Assembly: GCA_016872115.1 (NCBI GenBank)
Contig: VHBC01000004.1
Span: 62,001 to 126,000 of the forward strand
Direction of reading: 5' to 3'
Length of the DNA stretch: 64,000 nucleotides
DNA from: Sphingomonadales bacterium
GTDB taxonomy: Bacteria > Bacteroidota > Bacteroidia > Flavobacteriales_D > Crocinitomicaceae
The notes under the pieces were generated by a model that was given only the letters and a program-made list of their open reading frames with translations, searched no databases and had not been told where the DNA came from. The number at the start of each line of letters is the position of its first letter. The stretch's first letter is position 1. Positions 54,645-63,818 of the stretch are shown here, in pieces. The translations under genes and the position numbers were made by a program.

Positions 54645-57600
54645 ATGAATTATTTTAAAGAATCGATCCTTTTCATCAGTTTGTTCATCATTTTTTCGCT
54701 TCGAGCACAGTCTCAAACCATTGCCTTAGATTGGAGTGGTTCGGAAGAACTTATCGTTGCTGATCAAACATACACGCTTCAAATTGTTAAGGATTTTGCT
54801 TTAGATAATGGACGTCCGTTCTTTGCTTTTCAGCAAAAGCACAAACAAATCAACGAACAAATTGAAATTCTTTCCATTGATTACGAAAAATTACCTAAAG
54901 AGCAAGCATTGATCTATGCGCAACTCGGCATCTCATTTGATACTGAGCCGCTCATTGATGCTAAGGTAGTAAGCGAAAGCGGACAAGCTATGCTATCCAT
55001 TTATATGACGCCGATCAGAATGCATAATGGGCAGCTCGAACGCATCTCTCAATTCACATACCGCACCATTCCAAAGACAAATTTGTCATCAAAAGATTAT
55101 GTGAGCAGCTCTGTTCTAGGAAGCACGAGTGGTAAATGGTACCGTATATCCGTTAACAAAGACGGTATTTACAAAATTGATAAAAATTTCCTGAATGACT
55201 GTGGGTACAATACAACCAACTTGAACCCAGCACATATTCATATTTTTGGCAATGGCGAAGGCGTTATTCCAGAATCGAATAGTGCTGCGATCACGGATGA
55301 TTTAGCTCAGAATGCCATATTTGTTGCCGGCGAGGCCGATGGACAGTTCAATGACAATGATTACCTTTTGTTTTACGGTTGGGGTCCGCACCGCTGGGAA
55401 CTTTCAGGCGGTAACCAATTCAATCAAGTGAGGCACCCTTACAGCGATCAATCCTATTATTTCATTTATATCGGATCTGATATAGCTCCGTTGCGAATAG
55501 CTACAGCACCAACGATAGATACGCAAGAAGATACACTTGTAAACGCTTTTGATTACAGAGATGTCTACGAAAACGACCTCGAAAATTTAGCCCAAGGAGG
55601 GCAGCGCTGGTACGGCGAAGAATTTGATGTAAATCTTAGTCAGAATTTTAATTTCTCCATACCAAATCTCACTTCGGACCCTGTGCGCATTCAGGTCACT
55701 TATGCTTCAGATTCTCGAGCGAGTGGCAATCAGATTATACTCAAGAAAGGAACACAAGTTTTAGGTCAAATGGTCATGCCGCATTCTGGTTCTTATTATC
55801 AGCGCGGCACGCTAAATTGTGCAGATTCTACCCCTAGTAATAACCTCAATTTAACCCTAACCATTAACCGCCTCAATCCAAACGTAGTAACTTATCTGGA
55901 CCGAATTTTGATTCAAGCAAAACGCAACCTAATACTTAGTGGCAGCCAACTTAATTTCAGAGTTGCTAATTGGTCACAAAATGCGGCGCTTGCAGCATAT
56001 CAGCTTTCCAATACCAATGCCAATACTTTTGTATGGGACGTGACGGATCGTCATCAACCACTTCGAATGCCACTGCAATCACAAGGGTCACAAGTGTTGT
56101 TTAAAACAGCTGCCGGTTATAAAGAATTTGTAGTTGCAAGTGGTGTTTCCTTTTTTACTCCTGAGAAAGTTGGGAGTGTTGCCAATCAAGATCTACATCA
56201 GTTGCCTTTTGCAGACTACCTTATAGTGACCCATCCAGATTTTACAACACAAGCCAATCGTTTGGCAGATCTGCATCGCAATAATGGTCTAAGTGTGCAT
56301 GTTGTCCCTGTACAGGCAGTTTACAATGAATTTAGTTCGGGTATGCAAGACCCTGGTGCCATTCGCCGCTTCGTCAAGATGTTTTATGACCGCGCACTTT
56401 TGACGGATCCCGGTGTTAAACCTAAGTACCTTTTACTTTTCGGTGACGGCACTTACGATCCCAAAGACCGCATGCCAAACAACAATAATTTTATTGTCAC
56501 TTACCAAATGTCATCGAGCGAAAACAAAATTGATGCGATGGTAGTCGATGATTTTTTTGGTATGCTCGACGACGCAGAGTCAATGAGTGCTGCTGATATG
56601 TTGGATATAGGGGTAGGACGTTTGATCGTGAGCAGTCCTTTACAAGCCAAACAAGTGGTGGATAAAATTGAACATTACATGAAAAATGGATCTAATTTCT
56701 ATCCAGTAACGAGTTCTTGTTGTATGGGAACCCAAACCGATAAAACTTTTGGTGATTGGCGCAATCAATATATGGTCATGACAGATAACCGTGAAGGTGG
56801 TTATTTTATCAATACTGATGCCGAGCCACAGTATCAAATTTCCAAATTGTTAAATCCAGAAATAAATTTTAACAAGCTCTATATGGATGCTTTCCCGAAG
56901 GTTGTTACCGCCGGTGGTGAGCGTTTCCCAGCCATGGTGAGCGCTATCGATGCCAATATTCAGCGCGGTGTTTTAGTGGCCAATTATATCGGTCATGGCG
57001 GCGAGGTTGGTTTGGCTGAAGAACGCGTGGTTGGTATTGATCAAATCAATGCGTGGTCGAATATTCATGCCTTACATCTTTTTGTTTCGGCTACTTGCGA
57101 GTTTACGCGTTTTGACGACCCTGAGCGTGTATCGGCAGGTGAGTGGGCTTTTTTGAATCCGACTGGAGGTGCTATTGCTATGTTAACCACCACAAGATCA
57201 GTCTATTTTGACGTCAATAGTAACATTGGCATCAAATTAGCAGAACGTGTTTTCAATCGTTACCCAGATGGTTCTGCTTATGAATTTGGCGAAATTGCAC
57301 GCCGGACTAAAAATGCTGCGTCTGTGAGCTCTTCGAATAAACGCAGTTTCACACTCATCGGTGATCCTGCTTTGCGCTTGGCATTGCCACGTTACCGCAT
57401 TGTCACCGACTCGATTAATGGACTTGATCCGAACAATCAATTAGATACGCTTCGTGCCTTGAGTAAAGTACGCATCAAAGGTCATATAGAAGATTATTCT
57501 GGTGCGGTTCTCAGTAATTGGAATGGCACCCTTACACCGACCATCTACGATAAAAAGAAAATTCAAACCACTTTGGGGCAAGACGAAGGTTCGCCAGTAA

Positions 57601-58472
57601 TTTCCTATGAACAACAAACCAACCGAATCTACCGTGGCCAAAGCAGCATTAACAATGGTTATTTCGATTTTGAATTTGTCGTTCCAAAAGATATCGCCCT
57701 CCAAATTGATTTCGGTAAAATATCGTATTATGGCCATAATGGTCAAATTGACGCGCAAGGATTCGATACTTTGTTTTATGTTGGTGGTATCGACCCTAAC
57801 GGTGTCACCGACGACCAAGGCCCTATGGTGCAACTTTACATGAACCAAGAAGGCTTTGTCGATGGGTCGGTAACCGATGAAAACCCTGTTCTTTTAGCCA
57901 AAATTGCGGACCAAAATGGCATCAATACGGTGGGTAACGGAATAGGTCATGATATCGTTGCAGTTCTCGATGGCCAAACTGCCCAGCCTTTTGTACTCAA
58001 CGATTTCTATACATCTGACCTCGACTCTTATCAATCTGGGGAGGTACGCTATCAGTTTCAAAACCTGAGCCCAGGAGAGCACACGCTTTCGCTAAAAGTT
58101 TGGGATGTCAATAACAATTCGTCTACGGCTGAAATTAACTTTGTCGTACAAACCAAAGAAGCGCCGGTGCTCGAGCACGTTTTGAACTACCCAAATCCTT
58201 TTACAACCCGCACGGAATTTATGTTCGAGCATAATCAGTCATGTTCTTCTTTGGATGTTCAAATTCAAATCTTCACGGTCTCCGGGCGTTTAGTTAAGAC
58301 AATCTCTCAAGAGGTACCAACCAGCGGATTCCGTATCTCAGGCCTGTTCTGGGATGGCCGTGACGATTTTGGCGATGAATTAGCGCGCGGCACCTATTTG
58401 TATCGTTTGCGCGTTCAGACGCCAGAGGGAGCCTATGCCGAGCAAACTGAAAAACTTGTGCTCCTCAAATAG
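54645..58472 (+). CDS. porU: Type IX secretion system sortase PorU
   Basis: A 1275-residue gingipain-like cysteine protease (C25 family). The catalytic His is H784 in NYIGHGGEVGLAEERV and the Cys is C818 in VSATCEFTRFDDPERVSAGEW. An N-terminal signal peptide (LFISLFIIFSLRAQS), a propeptide/Ig region and a C-terminal FlgD-like domain (VLNYPNPFTTRTEF, SGLFWDGRDDFGDELARG) with KLVLL end complete it. It cleaves the CTD of T9SS cargo and attaches the cargo to the cell surface. It lies 24 bases before porV. Confidence 0.93.
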   Translation: MNYFKESILFISLFIIFSLRAQSQTIALDWSGSEELIVADQTYTLQIVKDFALDNGRPFFAFQQKHKQINEQIEILSIDYEKLPKEQALIYAQLGISFDTEPLIDAKVVSESGQAMLSIYMTPIRMHNGQLERISQFTYRTIPKTNLSSKDYVSSSVLGSTSGKWYRISVNKDGIYKIDKNFLNDCGYNTTNLNPAHIHIFGNGEGVIPESNSAAITDDLAQNAIFVAGEADGQFNDNDYLLFYGWGPHRWELSGGNQFNQVRHPYSDQSYYFIYIGSDIAPLRIATAPTIDTQEDTLVNAFDYRDVYENDLENLAQGGQRWYGEEFDVNLSQNFNFSIPNLTSDPVRIQVTYASDSRASGNQIILKKGTQVLGQMVMPHSGSYYQRGTLNCADSTPSNNLNLTLTINRLNPNVVTYLDRILIQAKRNLILSGSQLNFRVANWSQNAALAAYQLSNTNANTFVWDVTDRHQPLRMPLQSQGSQVLFKTAAGYKEFVVASGVSFFTPEKVGSVANQDLHQLPFADYLIVTHPDFTTQANRLADLHRNNGLSVHVVPVQAVYNEFSSGMQDPGAIRRFVKMFYDRALLTDPGVKPKYLLLFGDGTYDPKDRMPNNNNFIVTYQMSSSENKIDAMVVDDFFGMLDDAESMSAADMLDIGVGRLIVSSPLQAKQVVDKIEHYMKNGSNFYPVTSSCCMGTQTDKTFGDWRNQYMVMTDNREGGYFINTDAEPQYQISKLLNPEINFNKLYMDAFPKVVTAGGERFPAMVSAIDANIQRGVLVANYIGHGGEVGLAEERVVGIDQINAWSNIHALHLFVSATCEFTRFDDPERVSAGEWAFLNPTGGAIAMLTTTRSVYFDVNSNIGIKLAERVFNRYPDGSAYEFGEIARRTKNAASVSSSNKRSFTLIGDPALRLALPRYRIVTDSINGLDPNNQLDTLRALSKVRIKGHIEDYSGAVLSNWNGTLTPTIYDKKKIQTTLGQDEGSPVISYEQQTNRIYRGQSSINNGYFDFEFVVPKDIALQIDFGKISYYGHNGQIDAQGFDTLFYVGGIDPNGVTDDQGPMVQLYMNQEGFVDGSVTDENPVLLAKIADQNGINTVGNGIGHDIVAVLDGQTAQPFVLNDFYTSDLDSYQSGEVRYQFQNLSPGEHTLSLKVWDVNNNSSTAEINFVVQTKEAPVLEHVLNYPNPFTTRTEFMFEHNQSCSSLDVQIQIFTVSGRLVKTISQEVPTSGFRISGLFWDGRDDFGDELARGTYLYRLRVQTPEGAYAEQTEKLVLLK

Positions 58473-58496
58473 AAATTCCCTATCTTTATCCTTTCA

Positions 58497-59759
58497 ATGA
58501 AAATGTTTCGATCCAATCTTCTTAAAATCGTTTTATTTGCGGTGGGTTTTGGCCCTTTCGCCTTCGCGCAACCTACAGGCGGTTCGGGTGTCACTGACAA
58601 CGACCTGCAACTCAATACCATCACTACTTCGTTGCCATTTATGGCCATTACACCCGACTCAAGGGCAGGTGGAATGGGCGATGCAGGAACGGCACTCAGT
58701 GCGAATTCAACTTCGGTATATTGGAATACGTCATTGTTGAGTTTTGCCAAACAAAAATCAGAAGTGAGTTTATCCTATACCCCTTGGCTTCGTCAACTTA
58801 CCAACGATATCCATTTATCTTATTTGGCTGGCTACCGCCAACTCAATAAGGTGCATTCCATTGGTGGTGCCTTGCGCTATTTCAGCCTCGGTGAAATCAC
58901 TTTTACCGATATCAATGGCGATGTGCTTCGAGACGACAAACCCAGTGAATTTGAATTGGTAGGTGCTTATGCGTTTAAGTTAGCTGATCGTTTCAGTATT
59001 GGTATCAATGGTAAATTCGCTTACTCAAATCTTACCGGAGGTCTCACCGTAGCTGGTGTCAATACCAAGCCAGGTATTGTGGGTGCAGCCGATTTATCTT
59101 TCAGTTACTTTAACGACGACGCCAAAATAGGCAATACCGATGGCACTTATACTTTTGGATTGACCATTAACAATATCGGTAACAAAGTATCTTACTCTGA
59201 ATTATCTCGTCGCGATTTCATCCCGATGAATCTTAAAATTGGGAACAGTTTCTTGGCAGAATTCGACGAATACAATAAAGTAACATTCTCTGTAGACCTC
59301 CAGCGTCTTTTGGTGCCAACACCTGCCATATACAAATTAATAAACGGAGATTACGTGATGCTCGCAGGCATGAACGGCGATGTCGGCATCATCACATCAA
59401 TGATGCAGTCTTTTTACGATGCTCCGGGTGTGTTGGCAGAGGACGAAAACGGAGACTACATTCAAAACCAAGACGGAAGCTATCAAATTGTCAAAGGAAC
59501 TCGTCTCAAAGAAGAACTTGCCGAAATTAATATTGCCGCGGGTGCCGAGTGGTGGTACAGCGACGTATTGGCGTTGCGCGGAGGTGTATTTTACGAAAAC
59601 AAAAACAAAGGGAATCGTCAATTTTTAAATTTAGGTGCGTCGCTTAAGTACAATATGTTTGCTATTGACTTTTCCTATTTGGCATCCTTGAACGGACGTC
59701 AAAGTCCTTTGGCAAATACTTTGCGTTTTACCTTAAGACTCAACCTCGGGGGCAACTAA
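58497..59759 (+). CDS. porV: Type IX secretion system outer-membrane protein PorV (LptO)
   Basis: A 420-residue FadL-like outer-membrane barrel; a signal peptide (MFRSNLLKIVLFAVGFGPFAF, then AQ) precedes GGMGDAGTALSANSTSVYWN, the conserved PorV start, and ends with NTLRFTLRLNLGGN. PorV receives CTD proteins from the translocon and presents them to PorU. The stop overlaps ispF (TAATG), so porU-porV-ispF look like one transcription unit. Confidence 0.92.
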   Translation: MKMFRSNLLKIVLFAVGFGPFAFAQPTGGSGVTDNDLQLNTITTSLPFMAITPDSRAGGMGDAGTALSANSTSVYWNTSLLSFAKQKSEVSLSYTPWLRQLTNDIHLSYLAGYRQLNKVHSIGGALRYFSLGEITFTDINGDVLRDDKPSEFELVGAYAFKLADRFSIGINGKFAYSNLTGGLTVAGVNTKPGIVGAADLSFSYFNDDAKIGNTDGTYTFGLTINNIGNKVSYSELSRRDFIPMNLKIGNSFLAEFDEYNKVTFSVDLQRLLVPTPAIYKLINGDYVMLAGMNGDVGIITSMMQSFYDAPGVLAEDENGDYIQNQDGSYQIVKGTRLKEELAEINIAAGAEWWYSDVLALRGGVFYENKNKGNRQFLNLGASLKYNMFAIDFSYLASLNGRQSPLANTLRFTLRLNLGGN

Positions 59760-60250
59760 TGCAGCAAAAACCCAATATCCGCATTGGTTATGGTTTCGAT
59801 GTACATCGGCTTGAAGAAGGTGTTCCACTTTGGATCGGCGGGGTTCAAATTCCTTCTCCCCATGGCGCTGTGGGGCATTCAGATGCCGATGTCCTGATTC
59901 ACGCCATCTGCGATGCCTTGCTAGGCGCGCTGGCACTCAGGGATATCGGCTTTCATTTTTCTGATCAAGATCCTCAGTTCAAAGGCATCGATTCTAAAAT
60001 TCTCTTGCAGCGTGTATATGAAATGGTGCAAAGCAAGCAGTTTGGTATAGTCAACATCGATGCTACGGTCATTCTTGAAACACCAAAGGTTAATCCACAT
60101 ATAGAACAGATGCAAAAGGTACTTTGTCCACTTCTTGGTCTGCATCCTAGTGAATTAAGTATCAAGGCGACAACCCATGAAAAAGTTGATTCTTTTGGTG
60201 AAAAACGAGCTATAAAAGCATATGCAGCAGCATTGCTTTATAAACTGTAA
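59759..60250 (+). CDS. ispF: 2-C-methyl-D-erythritol 2,4-cyclodiphosphate synthase
   Basis: A 163-residue trimeric MEP-pathway enzyme. Metal ligands are in IGYGFDVHRLEEG (Asp, His) and GHSDADVLIHAICDALLGA, with the conserved KATTHEKVDSFGEKRAIKAY tail. It makes the cyclic diphosphate precursor of isopentenyl diphosphate. The ATG overlaps the porV stop (TAATG), an unusual functional neighbour. Confidence 0.96.
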   Translation: MQQKPNIRIGYGFDVHRLEEGVPLWIGGVQIPSPHGAVGHSDADVLIHAICDALLGALALRDIGFHFSDQDPQFKGIDSKILLQRVYEMVQSKQFGIVNIDATVILETPKVNPHIEQMQKVLCPLLGLHPSELSIKATTHEKVDSFGEKRAIKAYAAALLYKL

Positions 60251-60251
60251 A

Positions 60252-60881
60252 TCAAGGCACTAGCTGGACGTATACTACTTTTTTGGTCTCAAAAAAGGCT
60301 TCGTTGTAAAAGTTGGATATCGGAAATTCTTTCACGGGATAACGCAAACCTGCCAACTCATCGGTGAGGTCGCCTCCTTTCAAATAAAGAATACCATTTT
60401 TAAATTCGTGTAGGTTTTGTTTGGCGCTTTTGCCTTTGACCCAAGCAAGAAAAACAGGCATTTGTGTGACTGCCCTGCTAATGATAAAATCGTAGCGTTT
60501 TTTAAGCGTTTCGGCACGCGCATGGCTTGCCTTTACATTTTTTAAGCCTAGTGCTGAAGCAACCTCTTGAACTACTTTAATTTTCTTGCCTATAGAGTCA
60601 ACCAAATGGAACTGAACTTCAGGATATAAAATGGCCAGTGGAATTCCTGGGAATCCTCCGCCTGTACCGATATCTAAAATGTTTGCACCTGGCAAAAAGC
60701 GACAAACCTTAGCGATTGCCAAAGAGTGCAGTACATGTCTTTCATAGAAATGAGCAGTATCTTTTCTGGAAATGACATTTATTTGTGCATTCCAGTGTGC
60801 GTACAACGCTTCTAGTGCTGAAAATTGTTGGTATTGCTCGGCCGTTAGATCAGGAAAATAGTGTTCAACCAAATGGTTCAT
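60252..60881 (-). CDS. rsmG: 16S rRNA (guanine(527)-N7)-methyltransferase RsmG
   Basis: A 209-residue SAM-dependent methyltransferase. Signatures are NVISRKDTAHFYERHVLHSL and the SAM site ILDIGTGGGFPGIPLAI, plus VHASR-like VKASHARAET and FIISRAV. It methylates N7 of G527 of 16S rRNA. Its start codon overlaps the sigma-factor stop by one base (TAATG). It converges on ispF. Confidence 0.95.
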   Translation of the reverse strand: MNHLVEHYFPDLTAEQYQQFSALEALYAHWNAQINVISRKDTAHFYERHVLHSLAIAKVCRFLPGANILDIGTGGGFPGIPLAILYPEVQFHLVDSIGKKIKVVQEVASALGLKNVKASHARAETLKKRYDFIISRAVTQMPVFLAWVKGKSAKQNLHEFKNGILYLKGGDLTDELAGLRYPVKEFPISNFYNEAFFETKKVVYVQLVP

Positions 60882-61486
60882 TAGATGCTGTCTTTTGTTT
60901 GCTCCATCATGGCAGCTAGAAAATCTCTCGCTCTAAATAATTGTGCTTTTACGGTTCCAAGCGGCAAATTGAGTTCTTCGGCAATCTCTTCGTAGCTTTT
61001 TTCTTCGAAGTAACGTTTTTCTACGAGTTCACGGTATTTAGGTTTGAGCTTGCTGACTAATAAGCGCATGTGTTTGAGTCTCTGACCCTGAATAATTGTT
61101 TCTTCGGGGTTAAGTGTTTGAGATTTTGCATCTATTTGCATTCGCTCGCCTTCGCTGGTAGTGATTCCACGGTCAATTGAGGTCACTTCAATGCGTTTTT
61201 TACGAATGAAATCGATACAATTGTTAGACGCTATTTTAAAAAGCCAAGTACTGAAGGCAAAACTTGGTGAGTATTGGTCAAGGCGCGCAAATGCCTTGCC
61301 AAATGCTTCAATAGTGAGGTCGTCAGCGTCATCTGAATTTTTAACCATTTTGAGCATCATGAAATAAATGGAATCGCGGTAACGATCCATGAGGTCGGCA
61401 TAGGCAGCTTGGCTTCCCGATCGGGCAGAGGCCACTAAAATCAGGTCTTGTTTGGCTTTTTCAGATAAATGCTCGTTTTCTACCAT
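60881..61486 (-). CDS. ECF (sigma-70 family) RNA polymerase sigma factor
   Basis: A 201-residue sigma factor. Region 2 (AYADLMDRYRDSIYFMML, DDLTIEAFGKAFARL, FSTWLFKIASNNCIDFIRKK) binds the -10-like element, and region 4 (YRELVEKRYFEEKSYEEIAEEL, LPLGTVKAQLFRARDFL) binds the -35-like element. No anti-sigma gene is adjacent, so it is not the common co-encoded ECF type; such solitary ECF factors are common in Bacteroidota. It overlaps the glycosyltransferase gene by 7 bases. Confidence 0.93.
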   Translation of the reverse strand: MVENEHLSEKAKQDLILVASARSGSQAAYADLMDRYRDSIYFMMLKMVKNSDDADDLTIEAFGKAFARLDQYSPSFAFSTWLFKIASNNCIDFIRKKRIEVTSIDRGITTSEGERMQIDAKSQTLNPEETIIQGQRLKHMRLLVSKLKPKYRELVEKRYFEEKSYEEIAEELNLPLGTVKAQLFRARDFLAAMMEQTKDSI

Positions 61487-62616
61487 CGGTAATATTTTTG
61501 CCTTTCGGAAATGTAATAAATGATGGGCATCAAGACACTATAAAAAAGATCCCAAAATGGGAAGAAGAACAGTAACTTTTGCTCTCCGAGTCTTTTAAAA
61601 CAAATACCTTGGAGCCACCATTTAAAAATAAGTACTCCTATGAAAATACTAACCGCTAGGGGCAAGTAAGTCATATTGAACGACAAAACAACAAAAGATA
61701 TCCAAAAGAAAATCAGGCTCAACGGATATATTCCTAACACTAGTTTCTTAATAAACGGGTATCGTGCAGAACTGATATGGTATTTTGCTTTTTGGCTGAA
61801 CCATTCTCTCAAAGTAGCTGGAGCAGCTGAGCGTACAAAAGTTGTAGGATCCTGAACAACAGCAATTTTGGTGTAACGTAGGGCGTCTTGCAGAAGTAGG
61901 TCGTCGTCTCCAGGGCTGATCGCATAGTGCGACTTAAAGCCATTTACTTTTTGAAAGAGGGTTTTGGTGTAGGCAAGGTTTCGGCCATTCGCTTTAAATG
62001 CGAGGTTACCCAAGGCAAAGGCAAATGAACTAGCGCTCTGCCAAGTATTATCAAAACGTACCAACTTGTTCAGAAATCCTTTCGTTTTGGTGAATGGGCT
62101 GTATCCGATGACAAATTGTTGATTGGCCTGAATAGCCGTAATCATTTGTTTAATCCATTGGTTACTTTGAGGTAAGCAGTCTGCATCGGTTAATAAAAAA
62201 TGCTCGTATGCTGCTGCTTTGATACCAAGCGTGATGGGCAATTTTTTACCCGGTTTTAAATGAGGACTTTTGGAAATTTCGACTACTTTCAGTTGCGGAA
62301 ACTGTTGGGCAAAAGCAGTGAGTATCCAATTGCTATCGTCGATACTTTGATTGTTGACAACGATCACTTCGTATTGCGGGTAATCTTGACTCAGAATTGT
62401 GGGTAGGTGTTCATATAGGTTGTCAGATTCATTGCGTGCTGCAATGATAACAGATACTGGCGGAAAATGGCTTGGTGCTGTTGTCGTATTTGGACGTCTG
62501 TAGGCAAGTCTTGCATAGAAATAAAAGACGTAAGCCAGCTGCAGGAGCGCAAAAAACAAAGCACAAAAAAATAAAATTGCCCAGTAATCGTTTTGAATGT
62601 TTGGTAGATACGTCAT
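61480..62616 (-). CDS. Membrane-associated family 2 glycosyltransferase
   Basis: A 378-residue GT-A enzyme. One N-terminal helix (about 10-35) is followed by VSVIIAARNESDNLYEHLPTIL, an LLTDADCLPQSN metal/sugar-nucleotide motif (DxD) and REWFSQKAKYHISS (Q-x-x-RW-like), then 2-3 C-terminal helices (LVLGIYPLSLIFFWISFVVL). It is likely a processive or polyprenyl-linked sugar transferase in the cell envelope; the acceptor cannot be read. It overlaps the sigma factor gene. Confidence 0.88.
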   Translation of the reverse strand: MTYLPNIQNDYWAILFFCALFFALLQLAYVFYFYARLAYRRPNTTTAPSHFPPVSVIIAARNESDNLYEHLPTILSQDYPQYEVIVVNNQSIDDSNWILTAFAQQFPQLKVVEISKSPHLKPGKKLPITLGIKAAAYEHFLLTDADCLPQSNQWIKQMITAIQANQQFVIGYSPFTKTKGFLNKLVRFDNTWQSASSFAFALGNLAFKANGRNLAYTKTLFQKVNGFKSHYAISPGDDDLLLQDALRYTKIAVVQDPTTFVRSAAPATLREWFSQKAKYHISSARYPFIKKLVLGIYPLSLIFFWISFVVLSFNMTYLPLAVSIFIGVLIFKWWLQGICFKRLGEQKLLFFFPFWDLFYSVLMPIIYYISERQKYYRW

Positions 62617-62654
62617 CTTAGACTACAAAGATGTCTAGTGAATTTAAATACCCG

Positions 62655-62662
62655 TATCTTTG
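62655..62662 (+). promoter_or_regulatory. Candidate tgt -7 element
   Basis: TATCTTTG matches TAnnTTTG, 24 bases before the tgt ATG at 62687. No good -33 TTTG. Confidence 0.4.
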
Positions 62663-62686
62663 CTCGAGGTATTTTTCAACATTTTT

Positions 62687-63817
62687 ATGCACTTTGAACT
62701 CATTCAGTCAGATCCACAATCAAAAGCCCGTCTTGGCCGGCTTCATACCGACCATGGAACCATCGAGACGCCAATCTTTATGCCGGTAGGAACCGTTGGG
62801 TCTGTTAAAGGAGTGCATCAACAAGAGCTCCGCGATGACATCAACGCACAAATTATTTTGGGCAATACGTACCATTTATTTTTAAGGCCAGGGACAGATG
62901 TCCTCGAAGCTGCGGGCGGGTTGCATCAATTTATAGGATGGGAACGTCCAATACTTACTGATAGTGGTGGGTACCAAGTTTATTCGCTTTCCGCTTCTCG
63001 AAAAATACAAGAGGAGGGCGTTAAATTCCAATCTCATATTGACGGGAGTTATCATTTTTTTACCCCTGAGCGCGCCATCGAAATTCAGCGCAGCATTGGT
63101 GCTGACATCATAATGGCATTCGACGAATGCACACCGTATCCTTGCGACTACGCTTACGCTAAACGGTCAATGCACCTAACGCATCGTTGGTTGGGTCGTT
63201 GTTTTACTGCCATGGAGCAAACCGAACCAAAATACGGTTACCAACAAGCGCTTTTCCCCATTGTACAAGGAAGTACCTACAAAGACCTGCGCGAGGCATC
63301 TGCCCATGCTATTGCCGAGTTTGATGCAGTCGGAAATGCAATCGGAGGTCTTTCGGTTGGTGAACCCGACGACGATCTTTACGAAATGACTGAACTTGTT
63401 TGCGGTATTTTACCTACCGAAAAACCGCGTTACTTGATGGGGGTTGGAACGCCCATTAATTTATTAGAAGCCATTGCTTTAGGTGTCGATATGTTTGATT
63501 GCGTGATGCCTAGCCGTAATGCCCGCCATGGCTTACTTTACACCTGGGAAGGAACCATTAACATCAAGAATGAAAAATGGGCCAAAGACTTTTCTCCACT
63601 CGATCCAAGTAGCAAAGTATGGGTTGATCATGTTTATACCAAGGCCTACTTGCGCCACTTGATTAAAACGAGTGAATACCTTGGAATACAAATCGCTACT
63701 ATTCATAATTTGGCATTTTACTTGGAACTCATGCGTGTAGCGAGAGAGAAAATAGCTTCAGGTGAGTTCGTTTCTTGGAAAAACCATGTGGTATCTAAAC
63801 TCGGCCAAAGGCTTTAA
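62687..63817 (+). CDS. tgt: tRNA-guanine transglycosylase (queuine)
   Basis: A 376-residue TIM-barrel enzyme. It swaps G34 for preQ1 in tRNAs with GUN anticodons. Active-site Asp92 (TDSGGYQVYSL) and nucleophile Asp271 (DMFDCVMPSRNARHG) are present, as is the FDECTPYP substrate loop. The usual zinc-binding C-x-C-x2-C is absent at the matching place (residues 304-325, SPLDPSSKVWVDHVYTKAYL), so this looks zinc-independent, as in other Bacteroidota Tgt that I recall. ATG at 62687 is preferred over TTG at 62660. Confidence 0.94.
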   Translation: MHFELIQSDPQSKARLGRLHTDHGTIETPIFMPVGTVGSVKGVHQQELRDDINAQIILGNTYHLFLRPGTDVLEAAGGLHQFIGWERPILTDSGGYQVYSLSASRKIQEEGVKFQSHIDGSYHFFTPERAIEIQRSIGADIIMAFDECTPYPCDYAYAKRSMHLTHRWLGRCFTAMEQTEPKYGYQQALFPIVQGSTYKDLREASAHAIAEFDAVGNAIGGLSVGEPDDDLYEMTELVCGILPTEKPRYLMGVGTPINLLEAIALGVDMFDCVMPSRNARHGLLYTWEGTINIKNEKWAKDFSPLDPSSKVWVDHVYTKAYLRHLIKTSEYLGIQIATIHNLAFYLELMRVAREKIASGEFVSWKNHVVSKLGQRL

Positions 63818-63818
63818 A

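Noticed and set aside
54520-54646. PorP-like gene starting at 54646, overlapping porU
   Set aside because: The added 42 residues precede a good signal peptide and resemble no family N-terminus; GTG at 54520 fits.
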